Program-made: the position numbers and the translations under genes
Origin: Lates calcarifer
Taxonomy: Eukaryota; Chordata; Actinopteri; Centropomidae
DNA: 64,000 bases
Assembly (NCBI RefSeq): GCF_001640805.2
Contig: NC_066833.1
Coordinates: 9,217,715-9,281,714, forward strand
Direction of reading: 5' to 3'
Notes under the pieces: generated by a model
What the model was told of the DNA's origin: nothing
The model's database searches: none
What the model saw: only the letters and a program-made list of their open reading frames with translations
Shown here: positions 1 to 11,189 of the stretch, piece after piece
How positions within the stretch are numbered: the stretch's first letter is position 1
Layout: each line of letters opens with the position of its first letter

Positions 1-926
1 ACTGTAGGGTCCATTCAGAGTGGATATTCACACGACTGGTGGGGGGAGTCACTGAGACCACAGCCAGCCCGAGAGAGTAACAGCAACAGGAGCAGCATGC
101 ACGTTGACATGACAGGTTGTCACAACCAAAACTGAGACTACCACTTGACTCAACCCCCCTTTGCCAGAGACCAAGCAATTTATTTTGGGGGCTTGGAAAG
201 ACGTGACAAATAACTTCTGGAATATCAAATCTCTATAAAAGGCTGAACTAAGGCATAAATCTGAAACTGACACCTGAGAACTTCTTGACCACTTGATCTC
301 CAGACCATAACTGCCAAAAGCCATGTTGTTTTCCAAGAATATACTCAGTTATACCATAGGATGTATTGTCAATTGTCCAAAAATGATACGTAACAGAACA
401 GCAGTCAGTCATTGGTGGATAAAGAACTATCTTTGCATATGTAAACATCTGAACCATCCACATTTTTTCTTATACAAGCATCCATTGATAAGTTATTTCA
501 TAATCAATTATCTTTTGTCTCTTTAATTACTTCAGTCACACCTGATATCTGATCTACATCATAGTTTTCTGCTGTACGAAAAAGGGCCACTGCAGCAGTT
601 CGTGTCATGTACCTTGCTACAGTAGGTGTTTCTGGACTCCCAGCCAGAGAAACACTTGTATTAGATTTACGCCATTTCTGTGCTTCTTATAACTCCCATT
701 CATCTCAACTGATGTCTGAACACGGAGTACTTTTCAACGCTGCCGTACATCACCTCTCGGCACAGGAGAGAGGAGTAAGCACGAATATCTTCGATCCAAG
801 AAAACATGTGTTTCGCGCATCACATGGCCGTCAATCAGGCTGACCACATGCTGCTCAGAGGACGAGGAGAGAGAAAGCAGATATCACAGGGAAGAGTCAG
901 GGAGGGATTCTGACTGATGAACTTAC
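1..926 (-). other. CTDSP1 intron 2 (partial)
   Basis: Sequence downstream of the CTDSP1 exon 2 donor. I looked for the next exon, which should encode the QTPVQYLLPE and VIDLDETLVHSSF region, on the minus strand and did not find it, so the intron continues past the window edge. The miR-26 mature sequence, known from introns of CTDSP genes, was also not seen here. Short open frames in this stretch resemble nothing I recognise. Confidence 0.6.
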
Positions 927-3900
927 TTTTGACAGAGTCCCGTTTTCTTCCACCAATAAGGGGGCATTGTTTTTTGCGGGGGGTGGCTCTGTTTCTTTGT
1001 GGCATAGACAGCAGAAGAGACTGTGGAGGAGGCCTCTGCTGCGAGGCTTCTTTGAGGGGGAAACTTCATTTGCACCTGGAACAGAGAGAGAGACGTTACA
1101 CAGGGGCTGAGATTCATACTTTTCAGGGTTTATATTTTCAGATCATTTTATGCTGTTGCATTGTCACAGTTTTATTCCATCAGGAACTAAGAAATAGTCC
1201 ACATCTGTCCAGGACCCGATCCACTTCGTGACATCAGTATTGGCGCCGGTGCTTGCCAAGTGAATCTTGATCTGTGTCAGCGCAGGATCCCTGCTGTGAG
1301 CTGTCATGTTGTGTGTTGCCTAACTGTAGCTATTTCAGTTGTGTAGCACACACTCAAAAAATATTGCATAAGGTAGCATACATGTACATTTCAGCCCCGA
1401 GAATAACCAGGTGAAGACAGCCCGTTTCATTTCCAGTGGATTATTTGTTGTTTTAAATTCCAAGAATTTGCTTAAATTTTTACATTTGTTTCTCTACAGG
1501 ATGTATAAAGCTGTACACTGCAGATATTTAAACATAGGCAACATGATTTCTATGAGTATGCTCATTGATAAGTAGATTATTTTTTAGATAAACCTGCAAA
1601 ACACACCTCCTCTTACAGAGGAACAGTAGATTATGATGCTATTACTGTTTTTAAAGACCACATCTCTCTGTGTTAATACAGTACAACATTAAAAAGAAAC
1701 TTGCAGTAAAAGCTGTAATATGTATTGGTAGAGGTATATTACTTATTTAGATTGTTTTTTTATATTTCACATTAAGGTTTGAACCTGAATCCTCCTCAGC
1801 TTCAATGGGAGTTTTTGTAAAATTAACAACTGCCTGAAAAACATTGGAAATATAAGATGTGACAGTGATATGTATAAAATGTATCGCGTACAATCTTACA
1901 TTTTGTCTTGAACGTCACTGACCGATGTGACAACAGCTTCTGGCACACACACATGGTAGAAAACACCCCACCAGCCGGTGTCAGAGTGATGAGAGCCGGC
2001 GTTTACGAAGAAAGAAAAAACTCTGACAAATTAGCCGAGCTCTGATGACCAGTCAGAGCTGTCAGCTAAGACGTTAGCAAGCCCCTCAGACAGGCCTGAA
2101 TCCGCTGCCTCAGTATGGGGCGTATCATGGGCCTGTCAGGCTGCTTTGGGTTTAAATGTGTGATGGCTGAAAAAGTGGCACTGATGGATCAGCCTGTCAA
2201 GGACAAACATCCAGTTGAATTAACAAAATAAATTACTGAGAATTTGCTGCTTTTCTTTGTCCCACAAAATATGTTTGAATATGGAGGTTTGTGTGGGGCA
2301 GAATGACCAATTTTTAATCAGTTAATAGGTGAAATATAATGAGTAATGAAAGATACTGCGTGCTTATCGTTTCTGTAGCTTGCTGTTGTGATACTGACTG
2401 AAGAACACGGACTAATTTAGGATGTTGTCCACAGGTATTAACTTATAACTGACTGAAGCCTGTTCAGGACTATTTTGTGTGTTAATGTTGTGTGTTTTCA
2501 TCAGCATGTTATGATAATTGATAGAACATATGCCAGTATTATTAAGTTAACATCTGTCTTTAAATATTAAACATAAAATGAAGAAACCTTGTAAACAGAG
2601 CAAAAATAAAAAACATGAAATGTTGGCAGATATTTTATGCCCATTAAATTCCATTATACATTTATCAGTGACAATCTCCACACAACACGCACCAGAAAAT
2701 GGCACAGGGAGTATATACATATACATATATATATATAATTAACCTATATTAACCCTTCTATTTGGCCTAGTTTCAGCTGCGTCTCTGACACACGGCTGAC
2801 CTACTTCCAAGTGTTATTCCCTATGGCTTCGGCCTGTTGACTGCTTCATTCAGCTGGAGCTGAAAGTGGACAAAGCCACTAGAGAGCGGTCATTACAGCC
2901 TGGGCACTCCTGTTGGGACATTCCTCACTTGGTCCCAGGATGAAAGGTTTGTGTGCAAACATGTGTGAGGGAACAGGGCAGGTGAAGCTTGTAGTGTTAA
3001 AAAACATCATGCTGCCCGGTGCATTACCTCCTCTGACATTACACATCGGACGGCTTAAAATAGCCCGGCCAGAGCAGCTGCTGACAGAGGTTAATGATGA
3101 GATTCTCTGTATATGTGTATATACAGAGCACAGTCAGTCACAAACAACAGTCACAAACAAAACTTTGTTGTGTCACCCACAAACAGGAAATGTCAAACGT
3201 CGCAGAGATGCATTCGCTTCATGCACAGAAAAATGAACTAAATTAAACCCGTGACACTGTACACCTCTGCCACATCGTGTCATTCTCCAAAGCCTCCAAC
3301 CATCATGTCTACATCGCACATGTCAACATAAACAGAATCCAGGGCTGCACAGACAGCACTGGCTCCTGATAGAATGAGTTAATGTCACAAAGTACAAACC
3401 AAAGCACTTTAAACTGGGTTACTTGATACGAACTGTATAGGACAGATAATAAAGTGGAGCTCAAAGGGAACAACCCTGGCTGGATTTGATTTTTAAACAC
3501 AATAACACCGACCATTTCAGTGGCTCTTTAATGCATCACTCTTATCTTATGAAAGTTCTTCAGGCAGGTGAAGCTGTGACAGGAAGGAAGGTTCAAATTT
3601 ACAGCTTTGGTTTTACACGTTTCCAGGTTTGAAATATTTTTATGTTTAATTGAAATGTATGTTTAGTACCAAAAACCACCTCAGTAAACTTTTACATCTC
3701 CTCTCTTAGGCTTCTGTCTGGAGCTTTGGGAAGAACAGACGGTAAAATGTTTTATATTACAATCCTCAGCAAGGCTGTGCAATTATACTCTGGCCTCAAC
3801 ATTTTCCACAGCTTAGTGTTTGTGTTGTTAATAAAGCTAAAACCACAAAAACAACAAAGGCTGGATGGTGGGTTTGGGTGGGGCGTGCTGGGGGAATAGC

Positions 3901-6900
3901 TGAGGGTGGTGACTGTTTAGTTCTGATATCACAACTTTACAGTAGAAAGGAAACAAATACAGTTTCTATGCAAACATTAAAAAACAAGGAGCAAGCATGA
4001 AACAGAGGACAGCTTGGTCTGCCTGACATTTACCCCAAATATTTCTCTCTAAATGTAAAGCATCTTCTGTTCTGGGCTTATAGAAACTGGCAGTCGGAAA
4101 TGGCTTGTGAAACTTTTTGTAACATATAAAAGATTTGTCTTAACTAGTAATGTGGTATGATTCCAAAGCAGCTTTAAAATCTGATGGTATTCGCCTGTGA
4201 AACTGTCCCTGCAGTACTGCCCATTATGGGCTGACATTTTGTAAAAGGCACAGGGTCAGAATTCTGGATAAGGAAGAGGAAAAAGCAGGTGGAACAAGTG
4301 GTGAAGAATCGGGACAGCTCTGTGGTGCTTTAAGCTACATGCTAACATTAGCATCACAAAGGAACATCTGACAGTGAGTTTTGAAAACACAACAAAGTTA
4401 AGGGATCACCAAACGTGTTTAAAACCGTCCTGAGGGAGGTATGAATGTGTTGCACCACATTTCATTGCAATCCATCTGATGGCTTTTGAGATATTTCAGT
4501 CTGGTGGGCCGACCAACCAACACAGCCAGCGTGGCTAAAAATAAGCAGGGAACGTGACATGGGTTATAAACAAATTATGGGTGTCACAATTCTGAAACTT
4601 CAACCGTGATACAAACATCAATCGATCTCACATCACAACAGGGGACGACAGAATCATGATACGACAGACTGAACCAAAACATGGATGTGGAGAATCATGA
4701 AACCCATAAAACTAATTAAAGTTTAAATCATTAAAAAGCTATGATACTGCTGATGATAATATATATCATGATAAATATATATCAAGCTGTGTCTGCAGCA
4801 CACAGCTGGTGTAGAAATAGCAGTTTTGTACTGAGCAGCCCTGTGTTACAGGTGTGGGTCTGATTGTAGTCCTCTACCGTCAGTAGGTAGATTCCAAACT
4901 CAGTTTAAATGTAACACAACCAACCAACCGAGTTACAGCAGGTAAGCTCTGAAACACTGAAGTCTTTTTTTTATTTTATCATTAATCACAGTATTGTGAT
5001 TGGATTTACTCCTCAGCTCTTTAATTGAGCCCACATGTATAATTAGGTAGCAGAAATGAGTAATAAGCAAACTGTACTGCAGCATTCCTCACACCTCCCT
5101 GTCCAAGAGGCTCAGACACTGATAATGAGGTTACAGCATTTCCAAGGGGCAGCAACGACCTCACGCCACATCAGCATGTTTTAGCCTCCTTAGTTGAAAG
5201 CAGGCTTATCTGGGACCCTTTCAGGCTGGGCATGCCTGTGTACTTGGCTGCTTCTATTCCTATCCAGACGCAGTAAGAATGAGGCCTCCCGCGGCCGACT
5301 TTCCGCCACTTTGACACCTGATATTCTCTTACAATTTGACAACTCGCTTCGCACCCCTGCAGAGCAAACGGGACGGCAGATTTTATGGTGGCCAAGCTGG
5401 TCTTAGGTCAGATCAAAGTTTAAAAACATTTTTGCATCTGAAAATATTCACTTTACAGACTGTCCCGAGACATGACTGTAGTAGAACTTTAAGTTACTGT
5501 GCTGAGTTCAATGAACACATGTGGCCTGATGGTTCAAAACCTGAAAAGCCTGAAAAGAACATGATCTATAAATATACATTAATAGCAGTGTTGTCGTGCC
5601 CATAAATCTGCATATTACATAACTGATGAAGAGATTGAAACATCAAGGAACAGTGGTGTTCGGTCAGCTGGAAGAAGACTGTACAAGACATTTTGAAATT
5701 AAATTTCATAGTTTACAAGGATTCCTAATTCCTCCGTTTGGCTGCAGCAGCTTGTGAAACTAAAGAAGTGCTGAAGACAACTCCCCTCTCCTTCTTCTCT
5801 GGCCCCTCACTTCTGGGTGGCAGCCATGTTTTGGACTCATGACCTCTTGGCCAAAAGAATGTAATCAGAGACCAGGCTGGAGCTGCCTTGTGTTGGTAAA
5901 CTGGACAGTGCTGCCACCTGCTGACTGGACTCAGCTTTACAAGAGGTAACAGCAGACACACTGCATGTGATGCACAACAACCACACCGGCTGGATCTCTC
6001 TCCTGATCCCACTGTCCAACATGCAGCCCATTCTGTTCAGTTATGAATAGGTCATTTAAATAATCAACTGGTTCTGATTAAGTCAGTTCATTTAGATTCT
6101 ACTGATTAAAGGAAGGATGAAGGCTGTACCACATCACCTCACCTGAGCCAAGACTCAGCATTTCAAACATACGACCACTGAGGTACTGACAGAATTCTTA
6201 AAGTCTTAAAGTTCTGTTCAACACCATAAACATGGACATTATTGGTCCCTGTTGGGAAATTTTGCCTCATTTTCTCCCTGCACTTCAGCAAACAGCAGGC
6301 AACCCGCAGCCAGACGTCATTCTGAAGCCAGAGCTTCGGTCAAGAGCAATAGCAGGCATATTCCCAATGCTTAACCTTCATGCTTTTTGGTGTGGGAGGA
6401 GGCCAAAGCACACAAATAAAACCCTGGCTAACACAGGCGGCTGAGCGCTGTCAGGAGACACAGCGAACAACAGATGCCAGCCTTCAGCCCGACTTCAGAC
6501 TGATACAAATGTATGATGACCAAAGTTATTCAGAAAATACTCAGTGTTAGTCGTTAGAAAACACTGAACCACTAGGCAGCCACTTTTAGGAGGGTGGGTT
6601 TTGCTTCTCTACCCTCAGTGTTACAGTGTTAACCATCCCAGGATGGGATGATGAACTATACAAGTAAGCGTAGTAAAAACATATATAAGTATTTAATATA
6701 TATCGCATCATGTTAGGATGTAAGTGAGGCTGTTTCTTGGAGCATTAATCAGGGATGATGATAGAAGTGGACCATGAGAGGAGTCAGGGGATGAAATGAA
6801 GGATTCTCTCGACAGCTGTTGACACTGGAACTGATTCATCTCTCGCTTCATATTCATGCAGTGGACACCAGAACAGTATGTTGTTGTTTTGGTCTTATTT

Positions 6901-8024
6901 CTGTGATGGCTGGTACTCTGAAAGTATGAATCATTTCCTCAAACACTGGTTCGTAGAACTGTCCCTCCATGAGAAGAACAGACTGATTGTATTTTTGAGC
7001 TCATAAACTGAGCTCTTAAAAGTTCGGGCGCTGCATTTTATTTTGTTGCTCTCTGATGTGAAGAGAAATGAATCAACCCCTGCAGCAAACAGACATTAAA
7101 AATGAGATTTTTTGCAAATGTTAATGCACTGTTAGTTTTTATTTCATGAACTTAACTGTGGCATTCAACATCAACAACCACACCCGACTCCATGTTCCCC
7201 CCAGTAAAAGGGAAGATGGGGGCAGCGTACCAGTTAACATAATACTTTTGTCCACTGCACAGACCCTGAGTCTTACAGACTGGGAATAATTCCTAAAGAT
7301 ACTCCACAATGCAACTGAGAATCAAAATGGATGCCTCAGTACTTATATGTTCTTTTGCACTTATTTAACCTGGACTAACCAATGGCTCCTGCTGTAAACT
7401 GTAAAGACATAAAGAGCTAACACTGACTATGTGTTCCAGTCCCTACAGATGTCATAGATCATCTCCAGCTTTCCCATCCCAGGATCCTCAACACCTCGTT
7501 GGAAAACTCTTCCTAAACACGGTCAGTGAACTGTCAGTGTGTGACCCCGCCCCCTCCAAGGCGACACTTTATTTCTGATGTTAAACTCACATTCTGCTGA
7601 AAAACTGTCACCAACACAGCTGGCTCTGTCGCTTTTTGCTGCACAGCCTCGTTCAAATCAAAGTTCATGTCTCACAGGACGCGGAAATGTATTAAATGAA
7701 AACAAGCGGCTGTCCATGGCTGTGGCCTACCCACAAGGCGAAACCGGCAAACTTATTCAAACCTATTCAAGACGCTCACAACAAGTCAAGGGCGTGTGAG
7801 CTTCTGAAAGCAGAGGACAGTTTCTGAGCTCGTCCAAAGAGCAACAGTTGACATTTCTGGACGCTCTGCGCCGTAAACCCGCCGCTGTCTTGTGTCCTGG
7901 TGACATTGTCATGCGCAGCTGAATAGTTGAGAAAACTTTTCCCAAACTCACCTTCCTCACGGCAAGTCGCATTTTCCTCCTCCTCTCTGGTTACTTGCGT
8001 GATTATCGACGGCGAATGGTCCAT
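927..8024 (-). CDS. CTDSP1: CTDSP1, small CTD phosphatase 1 (SCP1), 5' part only
   Basis: Two coding exons of a nuclear phosphatase of the FCP/SCP HAD family, which dephosphorylates Ser5 of the RNA polymerase II CTD and other substrates such as REST. Exon 1 is 7952-8024, starting at the ATG whose complement is at 8022-8024. It encodes [20 protein letters not shown] and ends in phase 1 at a GT donor. Exon 2 is 927-1075 and carries [17 protein letters not shown] and [13 protein letters not shown]. These match the vertebrate CTDSP1 N-terminus as I know it (an ITQ-S/T-x-EE start, then SRGILHSLFCC and APLLVEENG). The Cys-rich stretch is a likely palmitoylation site. Only about 74 codons are present. 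The catalytic DxDET core and the rest lie beyond base 1, so this is a window truncation and not a broken gene. The phases join exactly (G|GT). An upstream in-frame GTG is not preferred over the ATG. Confidence 0.92.
2711..2739. repeat. TA-rich simple repeat
   Basis: Alternating TATACATATATATATATA-type low-complexity sequence inside CTDSP1 intron 1. No function is implied. Confidence 0.6.
4434..4533. repeat. Teleost interspersed repeat fragment
   Basis: The stretch contains CATTTCATTGCAATCCATC, then TTTTGAGATATTTCAGTCTG, then GGGCCGACCAACCAACA. I recognise this arrangement as a common percomorph intergenic repeat motif (GCAATCCATC ... TTGAGATATTTCAGTCTG ... GGACCGACCGAC). GCTAACATTAGC just upstream (about 4340) is typical of the same family. 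It is a short, diverged and probably inactive copy. Family assignment is from memory. Confidence 0.5.
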
Positions 8025-8620
8025 TGGATCCGTCACTCACAGACAAGCACTGATACTAATGCATGCAATTAGTTCAAGGAGTTATGGCAAAAAAATATAC
8101 ATATATATTTTTGCCACTCCCTGTCTGCAAACGTGCATACTGAGCGTAAAAATACAGAAACTGTCCGAACAAAAGAAACGCCTTCGAGATAAAACACACT
8201 GGTCCAAACTTCTCTAAAACGTTAAGTCTCTAAAAAAAAAGTTATTTCTAAAAGTTGTTACGTTGTACAAGTTCATCAGTTTGAGCGTGCTAACATGGAA
8301 CTGGACGGTTTCAAGGAAGCCCATTCTTAAAGCCACAATGCAGGATATGAAGCTTTATACCAACTATCACCGATCATTAACCGGACTGTCCTTTAGTTGT
8401 TGTCGTGTTTGTGAAGAACGTTGTAGGAACATTTAAACAAGTTTAGAGAGTTTTATATTTGGCTTCATGTTACGTGTTAACTCGACGAGTTTACGCGCTT
8501 AAACACGCGTTAAACCTTCTTTTCTCGGTCATAGTGAACACAGTTTTCTGGCGTTTAAAAGAGACGTTTGTTGCGCGTGGCGTCTTATTGAAGTTTGTTC
8601 AACTTTGACGTTGGGCTGGA
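8025..8620 (-). promoter_or_regulatory. Probable CTDSP1 promoter and 5'UTR region
   Basis: Region immediately upstream of the CTDSP1 start codon on the minus strand. It is richer in CpG than its flanks (for example ACGCGTTAAAC, TTGCGCGTGGCGTC, TTAACTCGACGAGTTTACGCGC around 8470-8590). No TATA box was assigned. The call rests on position and base composition only. Confidence 0.4.
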
Positions 8621-9377
8621 GGGGGGGGGGGCTTGAAACCGACCGAGGGAAAGAGGAAGTTAGGGACCGTCTTTAAAGTGCCCACACCTCAGATAGAGGT
8701 AGTTCCCTTCTTTGGGAAACATCCTGACGACCCTGAACGAGGATGGTTCCTAAACTGTGATGGCTGCAACTATATCGATCTGACCTGTTTTCAGCAATGG
8801 GTTATTGACATGATGTTAAAACTAAATTAATCTGAGAGAGTTTCAAGGAAATTTTAGAGCGGAATGTCAGTCTTTGGTTGCAACTCATTAATAAATGCAC
8901 GGTGTTTGAGTCTGAGTCCCTTTCTGCATCAAAATGAAACAATCACCGCTGAGCTGAAGCTGTAATTCATCTGACGGCCGCTAGATGTCGCTGACAGCAC
9001 AGAAAATAATAAATAAATCTCTGTTCACAGTTCATCCTCTCATGTCCACCCTCTCTGTTATAACACAAAATGACTTTTCATCCCCAGGAAGTTTTGGTCC
9101 ATTCACTACATCTATGTCTGTCACAGTTTATCCTTCAAATACAAACATGGTGTAGGATATTTTACCTAAAGTGCACTGATTTACACCACTGTACAAATTA
9201 ATGACTTAATCCAGTGCTGAAAACAACATTGTAGATTTTGTATTGTGCATGTTGTCGGTTTTATCTCTACTTTTTTACCATTTTTTAAAATGAGAAACAA
9301 ACAATACAAATGCTTTGTCCTGTCACCAACAGTGGATGATACCAAACACTCACAAACGAGCTCTCAGAAAAACATTC

Positions 9378-9383
9378 TTTAAT
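9378..9383 (-). terminator. Candidate polyadenylation signal of SPEGNB
   Basis: ATTAAA on the minus strand about 105 bp past the SPEGNB stop codon. It is the only hexamer of this kind I saw close to the stop. Confidence 0.4.
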
Positions 9384-9488
9384 TTTTATAATGAGTGTGG
9401 TTTAAATTATGTACAGTGTTAATGCAGTATATTGTCCACTGGATTGCACAGTAAGGGAACACAGGCTCGTCATGTGAGTGTTGGTGCA

Positions 9489-10820
9489 TTAGAGGACGTC
9501 CACACGAGCGAAGGACTGGTCTGTGCCCAGATTATTCTCCACAAACACCTCATACTTTCCAGCATCAGACGACTTTGCGTTTTTGATGGTCAGGATTGTG
9601 TTGGTGTCTCCAACGTCAAAGAATACCCTGAAAGACAATCACAGCATTTTATTATTAACTAACATTTTACTGTGAATATGGTGTTCCTGCATCTCTACAT
9701 GTACACACATCCTGAAAGGCAGTGTAAATATATGAATACAGCCTTCCTCTAACAGGGCCTACCTGTCATCTTCTTCAATGTCATCTCCGTCTTTGAGCCA
9801 GGCAACATCTGGAGGAGGCTCTCCACTTATTTCAGCCTTGAGCACAACTGTCGTCCCTCTCTTGGCCTTGATGTTGTCCGGGCCTTTAGAAACCTTAGCA
9901 GGGACTGAGAGAGCACAATGCAAAGACTCTGTCAGCTATATGATTTGTTAAATATCACAAGAACTGTTGCCTCAGAAAGGTTTTATAGCAGACATCAATA
10001 ATCACTAGATAGAATAGAAGGAACCCTTGGCAACAACTAACAACTTTTGTTAGTGCAAATGTTAAAGAAGTATTTTACTGTAAAAATACTCCTATTCCTA
10101 TAAATATAAGTCTACAGGCAAGAGCTACCTATCTTAGCTTAGCATAACATCTGGAAAAAGGGGGAAACAACTAGCCAATAAGCAAGATTATATTGATCCC
10201 ACCATCTCTGACACACTGACAAACCTCAGTTTCATGCCCTCACTGCAAAGCACAACCAATCAACAGTCTGTACATACCCTCCACTAGAATACAAGCAGAT
10301 CCCAACGTCTGTCCAAATGGATTCTTAATGGTAACGGTGTACTTTCCCAGATCAGCCAGAACCCCATCTCGAACCACGAGCGCCACAAAATCTGGGTCTT
10401 CAAACACGTAGCGGTACTTGGGACCATCTTTCAGCTCTTTGCCGTCCTTGTACCAGACGATGAAAGGATCTGGGAAAGCACTAACTCTGCACTCCAGCTT
10501 TGCAGCGCTGCCCTCAACCAGAACCACGTCTTTGAGCTCCTGCAGGATCTTTGGAGGGCCTTTCTCTCGCATCTCTTTACGCGACCTATGAGATGTCATA
10601 GAGAGGGACGATATCTTACAATAGTTCAAATGGAGATAGCCATTACATGCTTTCAGCTATGCTTACAAGGCGTTTGAATGTCAGTACCAACAGACCATTG
10701 GAGATTTTGGTACCTGTGTCCACGATATGAGGCCTGGATCCGGATAGCAGCCTCCTGGACCTGAGGATCATTGATGTTCAGAGTGCACCCAGGAGGAGGT
10801 GCAGCCTTTGCCTTGGACAT
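9489..10820 (-). CDS. SPEGNB: SPEGNB, SPEG neighbour protein (IQ motif plus two Ig domains)
   Basis: Four coding exons, high to low: 10714-10820, 10278-10585, 9763-9904 and 9489-9627. All have GT-AG borders and matching phases, giving 231 residues plus stop, close to the roughly 238 aa I recall for human SPEGNB. Residues about 20-40 read VQEAAIRIQASYRGHRSRKE, a classic IQ calmodulin-binding motif. The first Ig (I-set) domain spans about 45-135, with LECRVSAF, WYKDGKEL and DLGKYTVTIKN. The second spans about 140-231, with LKAEISGEP, WLKDGDDI and DAGKYEVFVENN, each with the expected Cys/Trp/Tyr pattern or close variants. The first coding exon begins exactly at the ATG after a CTGCAG acceptor, so a 5'UTR exon precedes it. 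It lies about 3.4 kb downstream of the SPEG stop on the same strand, the arrangement that gives the gene its name. A sarcomere-related role is inferred from domain type and neighbour. Confidence 0.88.
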
Positions 10821-10929
10821 CTGCAGCAGTCAGAGAAGGTTAGCATCATAAGTAACTTTTTATCGTTCAATCTTCTTTGTCCACTGAGTTACTGTTAAAA
10901 AGAATGAATCCCTAACAAATTTTTCTTAC

Positions 10930-11150
10930 CTTGGAGATCCTCTCGAAGATCCACACTGCTTGTGATCCACCCCAGAGTCAGCAAACATAAAAGGCTTCAC
11001 GCTTTATATCTAGAGGTCAGGAGGAGCTCTACAGGTCTTCAAGGATCAAGGCAAACAAATCATCGCTCAGACATTCCCTCTCCTTGTTTGGATATAAGGA
11101 AATACTCATACATGAGAAGACTGATGCCTGAAGACTGAGGATGCACAACA
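10930..11150 (-). other. Probable SPEGNB 5' untranslated exon
   Basis: On the minus strand this segment ends in ATCTCCAAG followed by a GTAAGA donor at 10928-10929. A 109-bp intron then leads to the CTGCAG acceptor abutting the SPEGNB ATG. The upper border is approximate and set about 30 bp downstream of a TATA-like box. Confidence 0.5.
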
Positions 11151-11174
11151 AATGTTACAGAGACAGTTTCCCAT

Positions 11175-11185
11175 CCTTATATAGC
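11175..11185 (-). promoter_or_regulatory. TATA-like box of SPEGNB
   Basis: Minus-strand GCTATATAAGG, a good TATA box match. It lies about 25-35 bp upstream of the inferred start of the SPEGNB 5'UTR exon. A tissue-restricted muscle gene with a TATA promoter would be unsurprising. No transcript evidence. Confidence 0.5.
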
Positions 11186-11189
11186 ATTC

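Larger units (their letters stand above)
1076..7951 (-). other. CTDSP1 intron 1 (about 6.9 kb)
   Basis: Long first intron between two well-supported CTDSP1 exons. It holds short AT-rich tracts (2711-2739; 4747-4790, where an AATATATATCA-like unit occurs twice) and a fragment of a teleost interspersed repeat near 4434-4533. The rest is unique-looking AT-rich DNA. No exon, RNA gene or convincing ORF was recognised. Confidence 0.6.

Noticed and set aside
1..8000. miR-26 precursor expected in CTDSP genes
   Set aside because: I looked for the mature miR-26 sequence on both strands and did not see it; in human it lies in a later CTDSP1 intron, which would be outside the window.
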